This document shows positions 35,861-44,513 of a DNA stretch of 64,000 bases, one piece after another. The stretch lies in NCBI GenBank assembly GCA_003524305.1, contig DQHW01000024.1:117511-181510 (forward strand). The letters are read 5' to 3'. The notes below the pieces were generated by a model that saw only the letters and a program-made list of their open reading frames with translations, was not told the DNA's origin and did no database searches. Within the stretch, counting starts at the first letter, position 1, and each line of letters starts with the position of its first letter. Origin of the DNA: Anaerolineaceae bacterium (GTDB taxonomy: Bacteria > Chloroflexota > Anaerolineae > Anaerolineales > Anaerolineaceae). A program made the translations under genes and the position numbers.

Positions 35861-37158
35861 GTGAATTGCCATTGTTAAAGAACAGATTTACTACTGATTT
35901 TGCAACCAGAAGAATTTTAAAAACCCTGCTCTTAAGTTTGATGGTTTTAGTGATGACCTTAAACTATTGGTTTGGAAGTGATCCGGGTTATCAGGTTGAT
36001 TCTGAAGGGCTTGTGGTCACTTTAATTGATGCAGGCAAATTTGGGTTGGAACTTCCAACGAGGCATTTTGGTTTGGGAACCATCGAAACACCTGAGACCT
36101 CTGATGCCTATTTATTTTATAATGACCCCTCTTTATTGGATAATGGATTCACTTATTATGATTATGAATCCCAATTGGGATTGCAAGGTTGGGTTTTCTG
36201 GTTTTTGGCAAAATTTATTCCTCATCCGGTTGCCGCATTCAGACTAATCAACAGTTTTTTGCTTTCAGTCGTAATTTCATTAATCTGCCTTGAACTCAAT
36301 AAAAAATTCGGTTTGATAATGTCGGTTTGTTTTTATTTTGTCTCATTATTTTCATATTGGATGACTACTTTTGCACCAAATCTATATTGGATGGCGTTTT
36401 CATGGTTTATTCCCATGCTGCTAGGGTTGGTTTGTCTGAATAATCACGCCAAACGGTTTTGGATCTATCCGCTCATTTTTATAGCGGTAGCCTTTAAATC
36501 AGCCATGGGTTATGAGTTTGTGCCGGTGGTCATGTTAGGGTCGATAATGTTCTTGGTTGTTGAATGGCTGATCGTATTTAATCAGGATAAAGAGCGGCGA
36601 AAAATATTGACGAGAACGATTTTAACCATCGGGGTCATCAGCCTTGTGGCTTTTGCTGCAACGCTTTTTATCCATGCTTACATACGGGGCGGGGGAGACA
36701 TTCAAGAAGGAATGACTTCAATATACCAACATGATATTCAGCGCAGAACCTTTGGTAATGCCAATGACTTTACCTATAATCAAGCATTGATGAATTCTCT
36801 CAATGCTTCGGTTTTTGAAGTGATAGCCAAATATCTGTGGGTTGGGAAAACCGGAAAACTTGCTTTGACCATGCTCATAGCCTCTGTTTTTGTAATCGTA
36901 TTTCGGTTAATAAAAGATCACATATTTGTGGTCAAGGATACATGGCTTCTGGTGGTTTCTTTTTTCACCTGTATTGCCTGGTTTGTTCTTGGAAAAAGTC
37001 ATTCATATATCCACACTGATATAAATATCATCATGTGGTACATGGGATTTATGCAAATCAGTTTTTACGTAGTTTTGAGGTTTGTCTTGGATAAGCTTTC
37101 TATCGACAATTTTATTAAGTTGAAATCTACAGGATTTGAAAGAATTGATTTGTCATGA
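35857..37158 (+). CDS. Polytopic membrane protein, probable GT-C-like transferase
   Basis: 433 residues with about ten membrane segments. A large loop after the first helix is rich in aromatic and acidic residues (DPGYQVDSEGLV, TYYDYESQLGLQGWVF), as in GT-C enzymes that use polyprenyl-phosphate sugars. No family is firmly recognised. It overlaps both neighbours by four bases (ATGA), placing it inside the glycan operon. A flippase or polymerase role is an alternative. Confidence 0.65.
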   Translation: MSELPLLKNRFTTDFATRRILKTLLLSLMVLVMTLNYWFGSDPGYQVDSEGLVVTLIDAGKFGLELPTRHFGLGTIETPETSDAYLFYNDPSLLDNGFTYYDYESQLGLQGWVFWFLAKFIPHPVAAFRLINSFLLSVVISLICLELNKKFGLIMSVCFYFVSLFSYWMTTFAPNLYWMAFSWFIPMLLGLVCLNNHAKRFWIYPLIFIAVAFKSAMGYEFVPVVMLGSIMFLVVEWLIVFNQDKERRKILTRTILTIGVISLVAFAATLFIHAYIRGGGDIQEGMTSIYQHDIQRRTFGNANDFTYNQALMNSLNASVFEVIAKYLWVGKTGKLALTMLIASVFVIVFRLIKDHIFVVKDTWLLVVSFFTCIAWFVLGKSHSYIHTDINIIMWYMGFMQISFYVVLRFVLDKLSIDNFIKLKSTGFERIDLS

Positions 37159-38276
37159 GTTTCGATAAGGTTGTCATTGGAGCAGGTCTTTATGGTTTGT
37201 ACGCCGCCCTTTTTTGTGCAAAAAGGGGGGAAGCTATAATTGTGCTTGAATATGAGAAACAACCCTTTTTGCGTGCCACAACGATCAATCAAGCGCGGGT
37301 TCATATGGGGTACCACTACCCGCGGTCACTTTCTACCGCAAAAAAATCAAGAGGGTATTTTAATCGCTTTGTTCAAGATTATGAATTTAGCATCAATAAG
37401 GAATTTGAACAGATTTATGCCACAAGTTCCTCTTTTAGCTGGACAAGCGCAGCTCAGTTTAAAAAATTCTGTCAAAATGCAGATATCCCGTGCGCCGATG
37501 TGGTTGTGTCTAAATATTTCAAATCCCGGATGTGTGATGGTGCTTTTTCGACCTCGGAATACACCTTTGACCCCAATATATTGAAAGAACACCTGCTGCT
37601 TGAACTCGATAAATACCCAAATGCCACTTTGCATTACTCCGCGTCGATTAAAACCATAAAAAATGTGAATGGACGATACCTAATCAGTCTGGAGGATGGA
37701 AGTCAATTCGATACGGAATTCATCCTCAATGCCACATATGCCGGGATTAATCAGATCCATAATTTATTAGGTTTTGAAACCTTGAAAATAAAGTATGAAC
37801 TTTGCGAAGTAATTCTGTGTAAGGTAAATGACAAATTACGAGATACCGGGGTCACTGTCATGGACGGACCTTTTTTTTCCATCATGCCCTACGGAAAAAC
37901 CGGTTTGCATACACTAACAGCAGTGTCATTCACCCCTCACCTGACCAGTTATGAATCTGTTCCGACCTTCATTTGCCAAAGCAAGTCAAAGGGATATTGT
38001 ACGACGGCAAGACTCGGCAATTGTAATACATGTGTGGCGAAACCAAAGAGCGAATGGCCGTATATGGCCAACCTGACCAAGAAGTATCTAAAAGAGGATT
38101 ATAAATTTGAATACATTGATTCGTTGTACTCGATTAAACCAATCCTGCTGACTTCAGAGATAGATGATTCCCGCCCAACCATCATCAGAAAACTTAGTGA
38201 GAGTCCCACTTTTATCAGCGTGCTATCCGGAAAGATCAATACGGTTTATGACCTGGATGAGGTATTGGAAAAATGA
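37155..38276 (+). CDS. FAD-dependent oxidoreductase (DAO type)
   Basis: 373 residues. The dinucleotide-binding motif VVIGAGLYGLYAALF is followed by VLEYEKQP (adenosine-ribose acid) and NQARVHMGYHYPRS, characteristic of D-amino-acid-oxidase or glycerol-3-phosphate-dehydrogenase-like flavoproteins. A second FAD contact is ILNATYAG. A cysteine cluster (CQSKSKGYCTTARLGNCNTC) sits near residue 275 and is unusual for the family. Its place between a membrane transferase and a GT2 gene suggests oxidation of a sugar or a lipid-linked intermediate. Confidence 0.75.
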   Translation: MSFDKVVIGAGLYGLYAALFCAKRGEAIIVLEYEKQPFLRATTINQARVHMGYHYPRSLSTAKKSRGYFNRFVQDYEFSINKEFEQIYATSSSFSWTSAAQFKKFCQNADIPCADVVVSKYFKSRMCDGAFSTSEYTFDPNILKEHLLLELDKYPNATLHYSASIKTIKNVNGRYLISLEDGSQFDTEFILNATYAGINQIHNLLGFETLKIKYELCEVILCKVNDKLRDTGVTVMDGPFFSIMPYGKTGLHTLTAVSFTPHLTSYESVPTFICQSKSKGYCTTARLGNCNTCVAKPKSEWPYMANLTKKYLKEDYKFEYIDSLYSIKPILLTSEIDDSRPTIIRKLSESPTFISVLSGKINTVYDLDEVLEK

Positions 38277-39205
38277 CTTACAAAGAAATGAATTTCCTTT
38301 CGGCAGTCGTCTATATCAATAATGACGAAAAAGGTATCATGCCTTTCCTTATCCAACTCATTGAGACACTAGATGCCAATTTTGAAAAGTATGAGATCAT
38401 TTGTGTGAATGATGCTTCGAGCGATTCAAGTGCTTCTATTGTGCGTGAAATCACAAAATCTAAAGGAGATGGAATCGTCAGTCTTATCAATATGAGTTAC
38501 CCCCAGGGCCTAGAACCTTCAATGAATTCCGGTGTGGACCTGGCCATCGGTGATTTTGTTTTTGAATTTGACTATATTAGCGTGGATTATGAACCCGACC
38601 TAATCATGAAGGTATACCAGCAATCAGTGAATGGAAGTGATATAGTCGCGGCAAGCACCAAACATAAAAGGATTTCTTCAACCATTTTTTATGCAATCTT
38701 TAACAAGAACGCTAATTTACAATATGAGCTTCAAACTGAAACCTTTCGTATTCTCTCTCGCCGGGCGATAAACCGCATATTTTCAATGAGCAATACTATC
38801 CCGTATCGCAAAGCACTTTATGCCAATTGCGGGCTCAAGATGGATACCGTTTTTTATACCCCCAACCATCCCATGGTTGGCAAAAAACCCAATAATCAAG
38901 ATCGATATGAGACTGCTTTTGATGCCCTAATTCTTTTCACGAATCTGGCATACAAGATCACGATACTCCTTGCAGGCGCGATGATGACTGCAACTCTGGC
39001 CGGGGGGATTTATACTGTGGTGATTTATTTTCTCGGCATACCAGTTGCTGGTTACACCACGACCATGCTGGTAATCACAGCGGCCTTTTTTGGAGTCTTT
39101 GGTATTTTGGCAATGGTGATTAAATACCTTTCGGTTATCGTGCGTTTGATTTTTAACGAGCAGAGATATATAGTTGAATCTGTTGAAAAGATTTCGAAGG
39201 GTTAA
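38273..39205 (+). CDS. GT2-family glycosyltransferase with C-terminal membrane helices
   Basis: 310 residues. The N-terminal GT-A domain has SAVVYINNDE, CVNDASSDSS and a FEFDYISVD stretch in place of a canonical DxD. Two membrane segments lie near 235-260 and 265-290, as in undecaprenyl-phosphate sugar transferases (GtrB/ArnC type). It would make a polyprenyl-phosphate sugar for the GT-C protein of the operon. It overlaps the oxidoreductase gene (ATGA) and is the last gene of the operon. Confidence 0.82.
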   Translation: MTYKEMNFLSAVVYINNDEKGIMPFLIQLIETLDANFEKYEIICVNDASSDSSASIVREITKSKGDGIVSLINMSYPQGLEPSMNSGVDLAIGDFVFEFDYISVDYEPDLIMKVYQQSVNGSDIVAASTKHKRISSTIFYAIFNKNANLQYELQTETFRILSRRAINRIFSMSNTIPYRKALYANCGLKMDTVFYTPNHPMVGKKPNNQDRYETAFDALILFTNLAYKITILLAGAMMTATLAGGIYTVVIYFLGIPVAGYTTTMLVITAAFFGVFGILAMVIKYLSVIVRLIFNEQRYIVESVEKISKG

Positions 39206-39530
39206 AAATCCAAAACTATAAGTTCCATTTTTAATTACTAAGCGTTGTACTCAATATTTTTTAATTTTGAAAATATTTTTTGCTCCAAGTACAAGTGCAA
39301 ATTTACCTTTATCACCTTCTGCTTTTATATTACTGACTAATACTGGCAGGAAATGTTGTATTGAAACTATCATCACTTAATCCTTATCAAGAGGTTTATG
39401 TAAAAAGCCTTCTTGTAACAAAACATTTTATACCTTACTGATATTTTTTTTATATGTCAGGCTGAGAAGAATAATTTCCAACATCCGAGGATAAATTTTG
39501 GTCAAAAAATAGATGCAATCGGAGGAATAA
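39206..39530. other. AT-rich intergenic DNA after the glycan operon
   Basis: No gene or clear terminator was found. Its right end holds the GGAGGA site of the short frame at 39531. Confidence 0.35.
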
Positions 39531-39623
39531 ATGCTAAAATTTTTTAAACTCAGCCATAACCAATATCCCTTCAGGGTGAAAGTTTTGGGAAAAAAATCAC
39601 AAGTGGAATTTCGGATCAAATGA
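39531..39623 (+). CDS. Possible 30-residue leader peptide
   Basis: ATG preceded by GGAGGA five bases upstream, encoding a basic 30-residue peptide (MLKFFKLSHNQYPFRVKVLG...). The stop overlaps the next start as ATGA, so it would be coupled to the truncated transferase remnant. No family is recognised; it may itself be a remnant. Confidence 0.3.
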   Translation: MLKFFKLSHNQYPFRVKVLGKKSQVEFRIK

Positions 39624-39814
39624 GAATGAAGCACCTGGTCATCAACACGGTTTGCATCCTTCTGATAGTCCTTGGAGTTTTATTGGCTGTTCTACAATCC
39701 AAAATAACATAAGTGGACGATGCTTGGATAACTTTCAGGTATTCTGCCAATCTTGCAAACACAGGACAACTTGTATTCAATCCAGGCGAAAAAGTTGAAG
39801 GACTTTCCTATTGA
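39620..39814 (+). pseudogene. N-terminal remnant of a GT-C-type membrane transferase
   Basis: The frame reads a first membrane helix (HLVINTVCILLIVLGVLLA), a TAA stop, then VDDAWITFRYSANLANTGQ and LVFNPGEKVEGLSY, ending abruptly. The DDA.ITFRYA.NL..G.LVFNPGE.VEG pattern is the conserved first loop of ArnT/GT39-like transferases. It has an in-frame stop and is cut off at base 39811, the start of the right-hand duplication. Confidence 0.65.
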
Positions 39815-40061
39815 AAATGAAGATTTTGACCTGGTGTTGATCGGCAGCATGTTTGACGGTTCTCCACTCCTGACCGAAGAAATGCAAAATACGGTCTACC
39901 CCTTTGCCCCCAAAGCACAATTCATCCGTGCTGAAGAACCGCCTGTAGTGGGCGGCTTGATGCTGGGCATGGATGCCGCCGGCAATAAACTGGAAGGCAA
40001 TGCCCGCATTGAAATGATCAAGAAACTGGGGTCGGGCATCCGCGATAAGGGGAAAGCGTGA
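39811..40061 (+). pseudogene. 3' fragment of the BadF-type kinase gene
   Basis: Its last 83 codons match the intact kinase almost perfectly (ENEDFDLVLIGSMFDGSPLL onward). There is no 5' part, only the fusion to the transferase remnant. An apparent frame beginning at 39753 is a chance chimera across the junction. Confidence 0.9.
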
Positions 40062-40424
40062 TTAAAAAGCTGATCGTCAACGCGGATGATTACGGTCATA
40101 CCCGGGGCGTGTCACAAGGCATCCGCCAGGCACACCTGCGCGGGATTGTCACATCGACCACGGCCATGATGAACTACCCCGGCGCGGATCAAGATTTACG
40201 CGAAGCGGTGAGAGAATGTCCTCGGTTGGGGTTGGGTCTGCACCTTGTGCTGACCAGCGGCAACCCCGTGCTGCCTGTTGAAAAAGTGCCAGATTTGGTC
40301 GACGGAGAGGGCAAATTCTATAAATATGACCCATTTGTCGAGCGAATGCACCAGATCAATTTAACCCAGGTCAACCTGGAATGGCATGCTCAGGTGGAGG
40401 CTTTCAAGAATGCCATCGGCCGCC
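39811..40424 (+). repeat. Right copy of the 614-bp direct duplication
   Basis: Gap-free counterpart of 31853-32466. Here the deacetylase continues beyond the repeat as an intact gene, while the kinase is cut at the left edge. Confidence 0.93.
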
Positions 40425-40879
40425 TGCCTGATCATCTTGATTCTCACCATCACAGTTCGTACTTCACCCCCGCCCTGTTTGAGCTAATGCTTGATCTGTC
40501 AGATGAACTTGAGGTACCCATCCGGCTGCCGTTTGGCATGCAAAACACTGCGTTGTCTGAAATAAATTCACCAGATGTCGGTAGCAGAATTGCGACCCGT
40601 CCACAAGGCTACGCGCAAGTTTTTATTGACGGTTTTTATGGTGATGGCGTCACTCTCGATAACCTTAAGTCCATTTTGCAGCAAATTGCCGGCGATGACG
40701 AGCACGACAGATTTGAATTGATGACCCACCCCGCCGTAGTGGATGACGAGTTGGTACGCACCTCCATCTATAACGAACGGCGCGCAGATGAGCTCAAGCT
40801 GCTTTGCCACGGATTAACTTTTTCTGCACTCAAGTCTTGCGGCATTGAATTGATCAATTATTCAGACCTGAACAGTTGA
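40058..40879 (+). CDS. chbG: ChbG/YdjC-type carbohydrate deacetylase
   Basis: 273 residues starting at GTG overlapping the kinase-fragment stop codon. Metal-binding and catalytic motifs are present: NADDYGHT, LGLGLHLVLTSG, DSHHHSSYF and LMTHPAVVDDEL. In E. coli, ChbG removes one acetyl group from chitobiose-6-phosphate, which both generates the ChbR inducer and allows GH4 cleavage. The neighbouring GH4, kinase and SIS genes fit that pathway, so the symbol is assigned by motif and context. HpnK, a hopanoid-associated paralogue, is the alternative but no hopanoid genes are nearby. Confidence 0.87.
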   Translation: MIKKLIVNADDYGHTRGVSQGIRQAHLRGIVTSTTAMMNYPGADQDLREAVRECPRLGLGLHLVLTSGNPVLPVEKVPDLVDGEGKFYKYDPFVERMHQINLTQVNLEWHAQVEAFKNAIGRLPDHLDSHHHSSYFTPALFELMLDLSDELEVPIRLPFGMQNTALSEINSPDVGSRIATRPQGYAQVFIDGFYGDGVTLDNLKSILQQIAGDDEHDRFELMTHPAVVDDELVRTSIYNERRADELKLLCHGLTFSALKSCGIELINYSDLNS

Positions 40880-40888
40880 GGGAAACCC

Positions 40889-42187
40889 ATGAAAAAAATA
40901 TTCCTGATCACTGCCATTTTGATGTTATGTCTGGCAGCCTGTTCACCCGCTTTGACGGTGAATCCGCAGGTTGTGACAGCGACACCGAAGGATGTTGAAA
41001 TGAGCCCAACCCCTTCCATCTTCAGCCATCCATTCCCGAACCACACCGCATACGCACCTGGCAGCATCCTGCCCAACCACCGCACCCAGACGCAATTGGA
41101 TGACGATGTGCGCGCCTTCTATGATTATTGGAAAGCAGCCTATCTCATTCAAGTTGGAACAGATGCAAATGGTCATCCATTTTACCGGATTGCATTTGGC
41201 AAGGACGCAGAAGCACAGGCCAATACCGTTTCAGAAGGCCAGGGATTCGGTATGCTCATTTTGCCGGTCATGGCGGGTTATGACCCGGAAGCGCAGGAGA
41301 TTTTTGATGGGTTGTGGCTTTTCGCTCGCACCCATCCCAGCGAAGTGGATGCCAGATTAATGGACTGGAATATCGTTGAAGCAGAAGGCAATGACAGTGC
41401 CTTTGACGGTGACGCTGATATCGCGCTGGGTCTTTTACTTGCAGATGCCCAATGGGGCAGCCAGGGTGAGATCAACTACAAAGCCGAAGCGAATACTCTG
41501 ATTGCCGGTATTCTTGAATCAACCATTGGACCTGAAAGCCGGCTGCCCATGCTTGGTGATTGGGTAGATGCTCATGGCGAAGAACACAATCAGTACACTC
41601 CGCGATCATCCGATTTTATGTTGGTCAATTTTAGAGCCTATGGCAAAGCCACCGGAGACCCGGTATGGGATGAAGTGGTCACCAACAGCCTGAAAGTCAT
41701 TACCAACCTGCAGGAAACTTACAGCCCCAAAACCGGCCTGCTGCCAGATTTCATCGTCATGAGCGGTGAAGAACACTCCCCTGCACCAGCACCAGCGGGT
41801 TTTTTGGAAGGCGAAAATGACGGGAATTTTTCATATAATGCCGGCCGCGATCCGTGGCGATTAGGCGCAGATGCCCTGCTCAATAATGACGCAGCTTCAC
41901 GAGCTGCTGCGCAAAAAATGTCCGTTTGGGCAGAATCCACATCTGGCGGAGAGCCAACCGCCTTCCACGCTGGCTACGATTTGGAGGGAAACCCATTGGA
42001 AGGCAGTGACTACTTCACCACCTTCTTTGTGGCGCCAATGGGAGTCGCCGCCATGACCAGCCCCGATCAACAAGTATGGTTAAATTTAGTCTATGATGTG
42101 GTTTACCAGACCCATGAAGATTATTATGAAGACACGGTCACCTTACTTTGCCTGATCACCATGACAGGCAACGCCTGGATGCCATGA
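40889..42187 (+). CDS. GH8-family glycoside hydrolase lipoprotein
   Basis: 432 residues with signal peptide and lipobox (LAAC, Cys18), so surface-anchored. The GH8 alpha/alpha-barrel shows the acid Glu116 in SEGQGFGM and an aspartate in AFDGDADIALGLLLA. Family 8 contains endoglucanases, lichenases, xylanases and chitosanases. It lies ten bases after the deacetylase gene and probably in the same transcript. In a locus with amino-sugar enzymes, a chitosanase producing oligosaccharides for the importer is attractive, but specificity cannot be read from sequence alone. Confidence 0.88.
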   Translation: MKKIFLITAILMLCLAACSPALTVNPQVVTATPKDVEMSPTPSIFSHPFPNHTAYAPGSILPNHRTQTQLDDDVRAFYDYWKAAYLIQVGTDANGHPFYRIAFGKDAEAQANTVSEGQGFGMLILPVMAGYDPEAQEIFDGLWLFARTHPSEVDARLMDWNIVEAEGNDSAFDGDADIALGLLLADAQWGSQGEINYKAEANTLIAGILESTIGPESRLPMLGDWVDAHGEEHNQYTPRSSDFMLVNFRAYGKATGDPVWDEVVTNSLKVITNLQETYSPKTGLLPDFIVMSGEEHSPAPAPAGFLEGENDGNFSYNAGRDPWRLGADALLNNDAASRAAAQKMSVWAESTSGGEPTAFHAGYDLEGNPLEGSDYFTTFFVAPMGVAAMTSPDQQVWLNLVYDVVYQTHEDYYEDTVTLLCLITMTGNAWMP

Positions 42188-42217
42188 TCTTCAATTTGGT
42201 CAAAATATACATTCGTG

Positions 42218-43015
42218 CTAATTTCCCAATCTGCCTCTGGTTATGAGGCAGATTAACAATGCACCAAGGGTTGTTACGATCACAGATATGGTCCAAAATT
42301 GCAGGTCAACACCTGTAGATTGACCCGCAAAAGCACTAGACATGGTTGCAGATGTGAGTAGTACAACCCCCCAAAAGTTATCTGCATTGTGATAGATCAA
42401 TCCGCCCAAAAGCAAACTGCCCTTGGTTTTGTTATAAACCCAGGTCATCAGGGTGGCTAACCCCATTTCTGCCAAGACATAGAGAGGCAACCTTGCCAAC
42501 CCCAGTTCGTAATGCACGGCCTCTGGATTAAAAAATTGCGGCAAATGCCACAAACCCCATGCAAGGCCAATCAGCAGACTCGCCTGCCACGGTGTCATTT
42601 TTCGCTGCAAATGCGGCAGCATGAATCCGCGCCAGCCAAACTCTTCACCCAGCGGTCCGCCGATGATGGTAATCAAGAAGAAAATTGGCAACCAGTACCA
42701 TTCTGTTTTAATGAAGCTGAATGGCGGCAAGGTAGCCCCCATCATCAAATTGATACCCAAAGCAATCAAGGTTAATATTGCGGGCAGAAAAAGTGCGACA
42801 AACCACCATTTCCATCCCACTTTCCACTTTAGGGCACGCTGAATCAGTTCACGTAGTCCTTCTTTGCCTGAGACCAGCGCGATGGTGATCACTCCGGCAA
42901 TAGAGGGTCCAAACACGAAAAATCCCTGGCCACCACTGAGCCACGGCAACCAACTAATCAACAAAGTCAGCACGATGAAAAAGAGTAAAGACTGCTTGCG
43001 GATGAAATTAAGCAT
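42218..43015 (-). CDS. CPBP-family intramembrane metalloprotease
   Basis: 265 residues with about eight membrane segments. CAAX-protease/bacteriocin-processing motifs are EEFGWRGFMLP (motif 1, two glutamates plus arginine), GLAWGLWHLP (motif 2 histidine) and YHNADN near the end. Such Rce1-like enzymes cleave membrane-associated peptides; bacterial substrates are mostly unknown. It is convergent with GH8 and divergent from the PadR gene. Confidence 0.87.
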   Translation of the reverse strand: MLNFIRKQSLLFFIVLTLLISWLPWLSGGQGFFVFGPSIAGVITIALVSGKEGLRELIQRALKWKVGWKWWFVALFLPAILTLIALGINLMMGATLPPFSFIKTEWYWLPIFFLITIIGGPLGEEFGWRGFMLPHLQRKMTPWQASLLIGLAWGLWHLPQFFNPEAVHYELGLARLPLYVLAEMGLATLMTWVYNKTKGSLLLGGLIYHNADNFWGVVLLTSATMSSAFAGQSTGVDLQFWTISVIVTTLGALLICLITRGRLGN

Positions 43016-43146
43016 AGGTGTTTTCCCTCCCGAACCATAACCGACAACACTATTCTATAAGCATTTTTGTGTTTTAAGCAACTGATTTTCTGGATAATAT
43101 TTCCACTTGACCAAGTTTAATAACGATGATATTATTGGACAAATTG

Positions 43147-43168
43147 TATATATGATTAATCTTATATA
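43147..43168. promoter_or_regulatory. Palindromic site before the PadR gene
   Basis: The centre GATTAATC (43154-43161) is a perfect palindrome, extended on each side by six complementary A/T bases after one mismatch. It ends 14 bases before the PadR start, where autorepressing PadR proteins usually bind. Confidence 0.45.
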
Positions 43169-43182
43169 TGTGGAGTAATATA

Positions 43183-43734
43183 ATGTCACTCGAGTTTGCC
43201 ATCCTTGGATTTTTGAATTACCACCCTTACACCGGCTACGATCTCAAAAAGATCTTCGATAGTTCGGTCAGGCATTTTTGGTCTGCAGATCAGAGTCAAA
43301 TCTATCGCACTTTGGCCAATTTGACCGAACGTTCATTGGTAAACATGGAAAAGGTGCTCCAGGATGACCGCCCTGACCGAAAGGTCTACCACATTACCGA
43401 AACAGGCCGTGAAGAATTGAGAAAATGGTTAATCGGCCCTCCCCCAATGAATGAACCGCATAGTGCCCCGCTCATCCAGGTCTTTTTCTCGGGTATGTTT
43501 TCAGATGAAGAGATCCTGCAAAAATTCGAGGGGTATGCCGAAGTGATGCGTTTGTACCTGTCACGTTATGAGCAGGTTCCCGATCAATTAGGACCCTACC
43601 AAGCCGAGATCACCTCTCCGCGTGAACACTTTTTTTGGATGCTGACACTCGAAAATGGAATCACAAATATGAAGGCAAATCTCGAATGGGCGGAGAGCGT
43701 TATCGAACGCATCAAATCCGGCCAGGTGCCGTAG
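43183..43734 (+). CDS. PadR-family transcriptional regulator
   Basis: The ATG at 43183 has GGAG seven bases upstream and is preferred over the ATG at 43168. About 183 residues: winged helix-turn-helix at the N-terminus (EFAILGFLNYHPYTGYDLKK, then QIYRTLANL and the wing around DDRPDRKVYHITETGREEL), and a C-terminal helical Vir-like dimerisation domain. It probably senses a small ligand and controls the Fe-S/flavodoxin operon that follows 16 bases later. Confidence 0.9.
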   Translation: MSLEFAILGFLNYHPYTGYDLKKIFDSSVRHFWSADQSQIYRTLANLTERSLVNMEKVLQDDRPDRKVYHITETGREELRKWLIGPPPMNEPHSAPLIQVFFSGMFSDEEILQKFEGYAEVMRLYLSRYEQVPDQLGPYQAEITSPREHFFWMLTLENGITNMKANLEWAESVIERIKSGQVP

Positions 43735-43749
43735 GTTTAAAGGATAACC

Positions 43750-44513
43750 ATGAATAAACAACTCGCAATAAGACAAAGAATTCGAAAACCATTCTGTTGG
43801 TTACTTTTCTATCCTTCCCAATTACGATGAATTACATGTCGCCTTATGTCATCATAGACGGATCGATGCAGGGCATCATCAGTGGCAGTCTGATGTTGTT
43901 CGCACTGATGTTTCTATCTGCGCTCTTTCTCGGCAGGTTATGGTGCGGATGGGTTTGTCCGATGGGTGGATTGCAGGAAACAATGGAACCCATCAACAAC
44001 AAATCGATTAACGGCAAAAAAGCAGATTGGATCAAGTGGCTGATCTGGATTCCATGGATCACTCTGATTATCTCAATGGTCGTGCGCGCCGGCGGCTACC
44101 ATTCAGTAGACCTTTTACTGGATACCCAAGGCGGAATATCCGTGGCCGGGGCTTCTGATCGCCCAATCATATTTGCATACATAATCTATTACTTCGTGAT
44201 TGCCCTTTTCGTGGTGCTAAGCATTGTGGTTGGCAAAAGAGCCGGCTGCCACACGGTTTGCTGGATGGCTCCCTTTATGATGATTGGACTATGGATTCGC
44301 AATAGATTCAATTGGCCTTCATTACGACTTAAAGCCTCACCTCTTGAATGCACAAACTGTAAAAAATGCACCACCAACTGCCCCATGAGCCTGGATGTTA
44401 ACGCCATGGTTCAAGCTGACAAAATGGAAAATTTGGAATGCATCCTCTGCGGCACTTGCGTGGATAACTGTTCAAAAAATGCCATCGTATATTCGTTCAG
44501 TAAAGGAAAATAA
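43750..44513 (+). CDS. Membrane 4Fe-4S ferredoxin (NapH/NosR-like), probable frameshift
   Basis: The natural start is the ATG at 43750 (MNKQLAIRQRIRK), but that frame stops soon. The remaining protein continues in another frame as ILLVTFLSFPITMNYMSPY from about 43791. One extra A in the run at 43785-43788 would join the two. The body has about four membrane helices, the family motif RLWCGWVCPMGGLQE, and two C-terminal clusters, CTNCKKCTTNC and CILCGTCVDNC, ligating two 4Fe-4S centres. Such proteins pass electrons across or along the membrane. Its stop overlaps the next start (TAATG), so it probably feeds the flavodoxin-fold reductase. Confidence 0.8.

Noticed and set aside
39753..40061. A 102-residue open frame ending like the sugar kinase
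   Set aside because: Its first 20 codons belong to another frame of the transferase remnant and the rest is the duplicated kinase 3' end. It is a junction chimera, not a gene.
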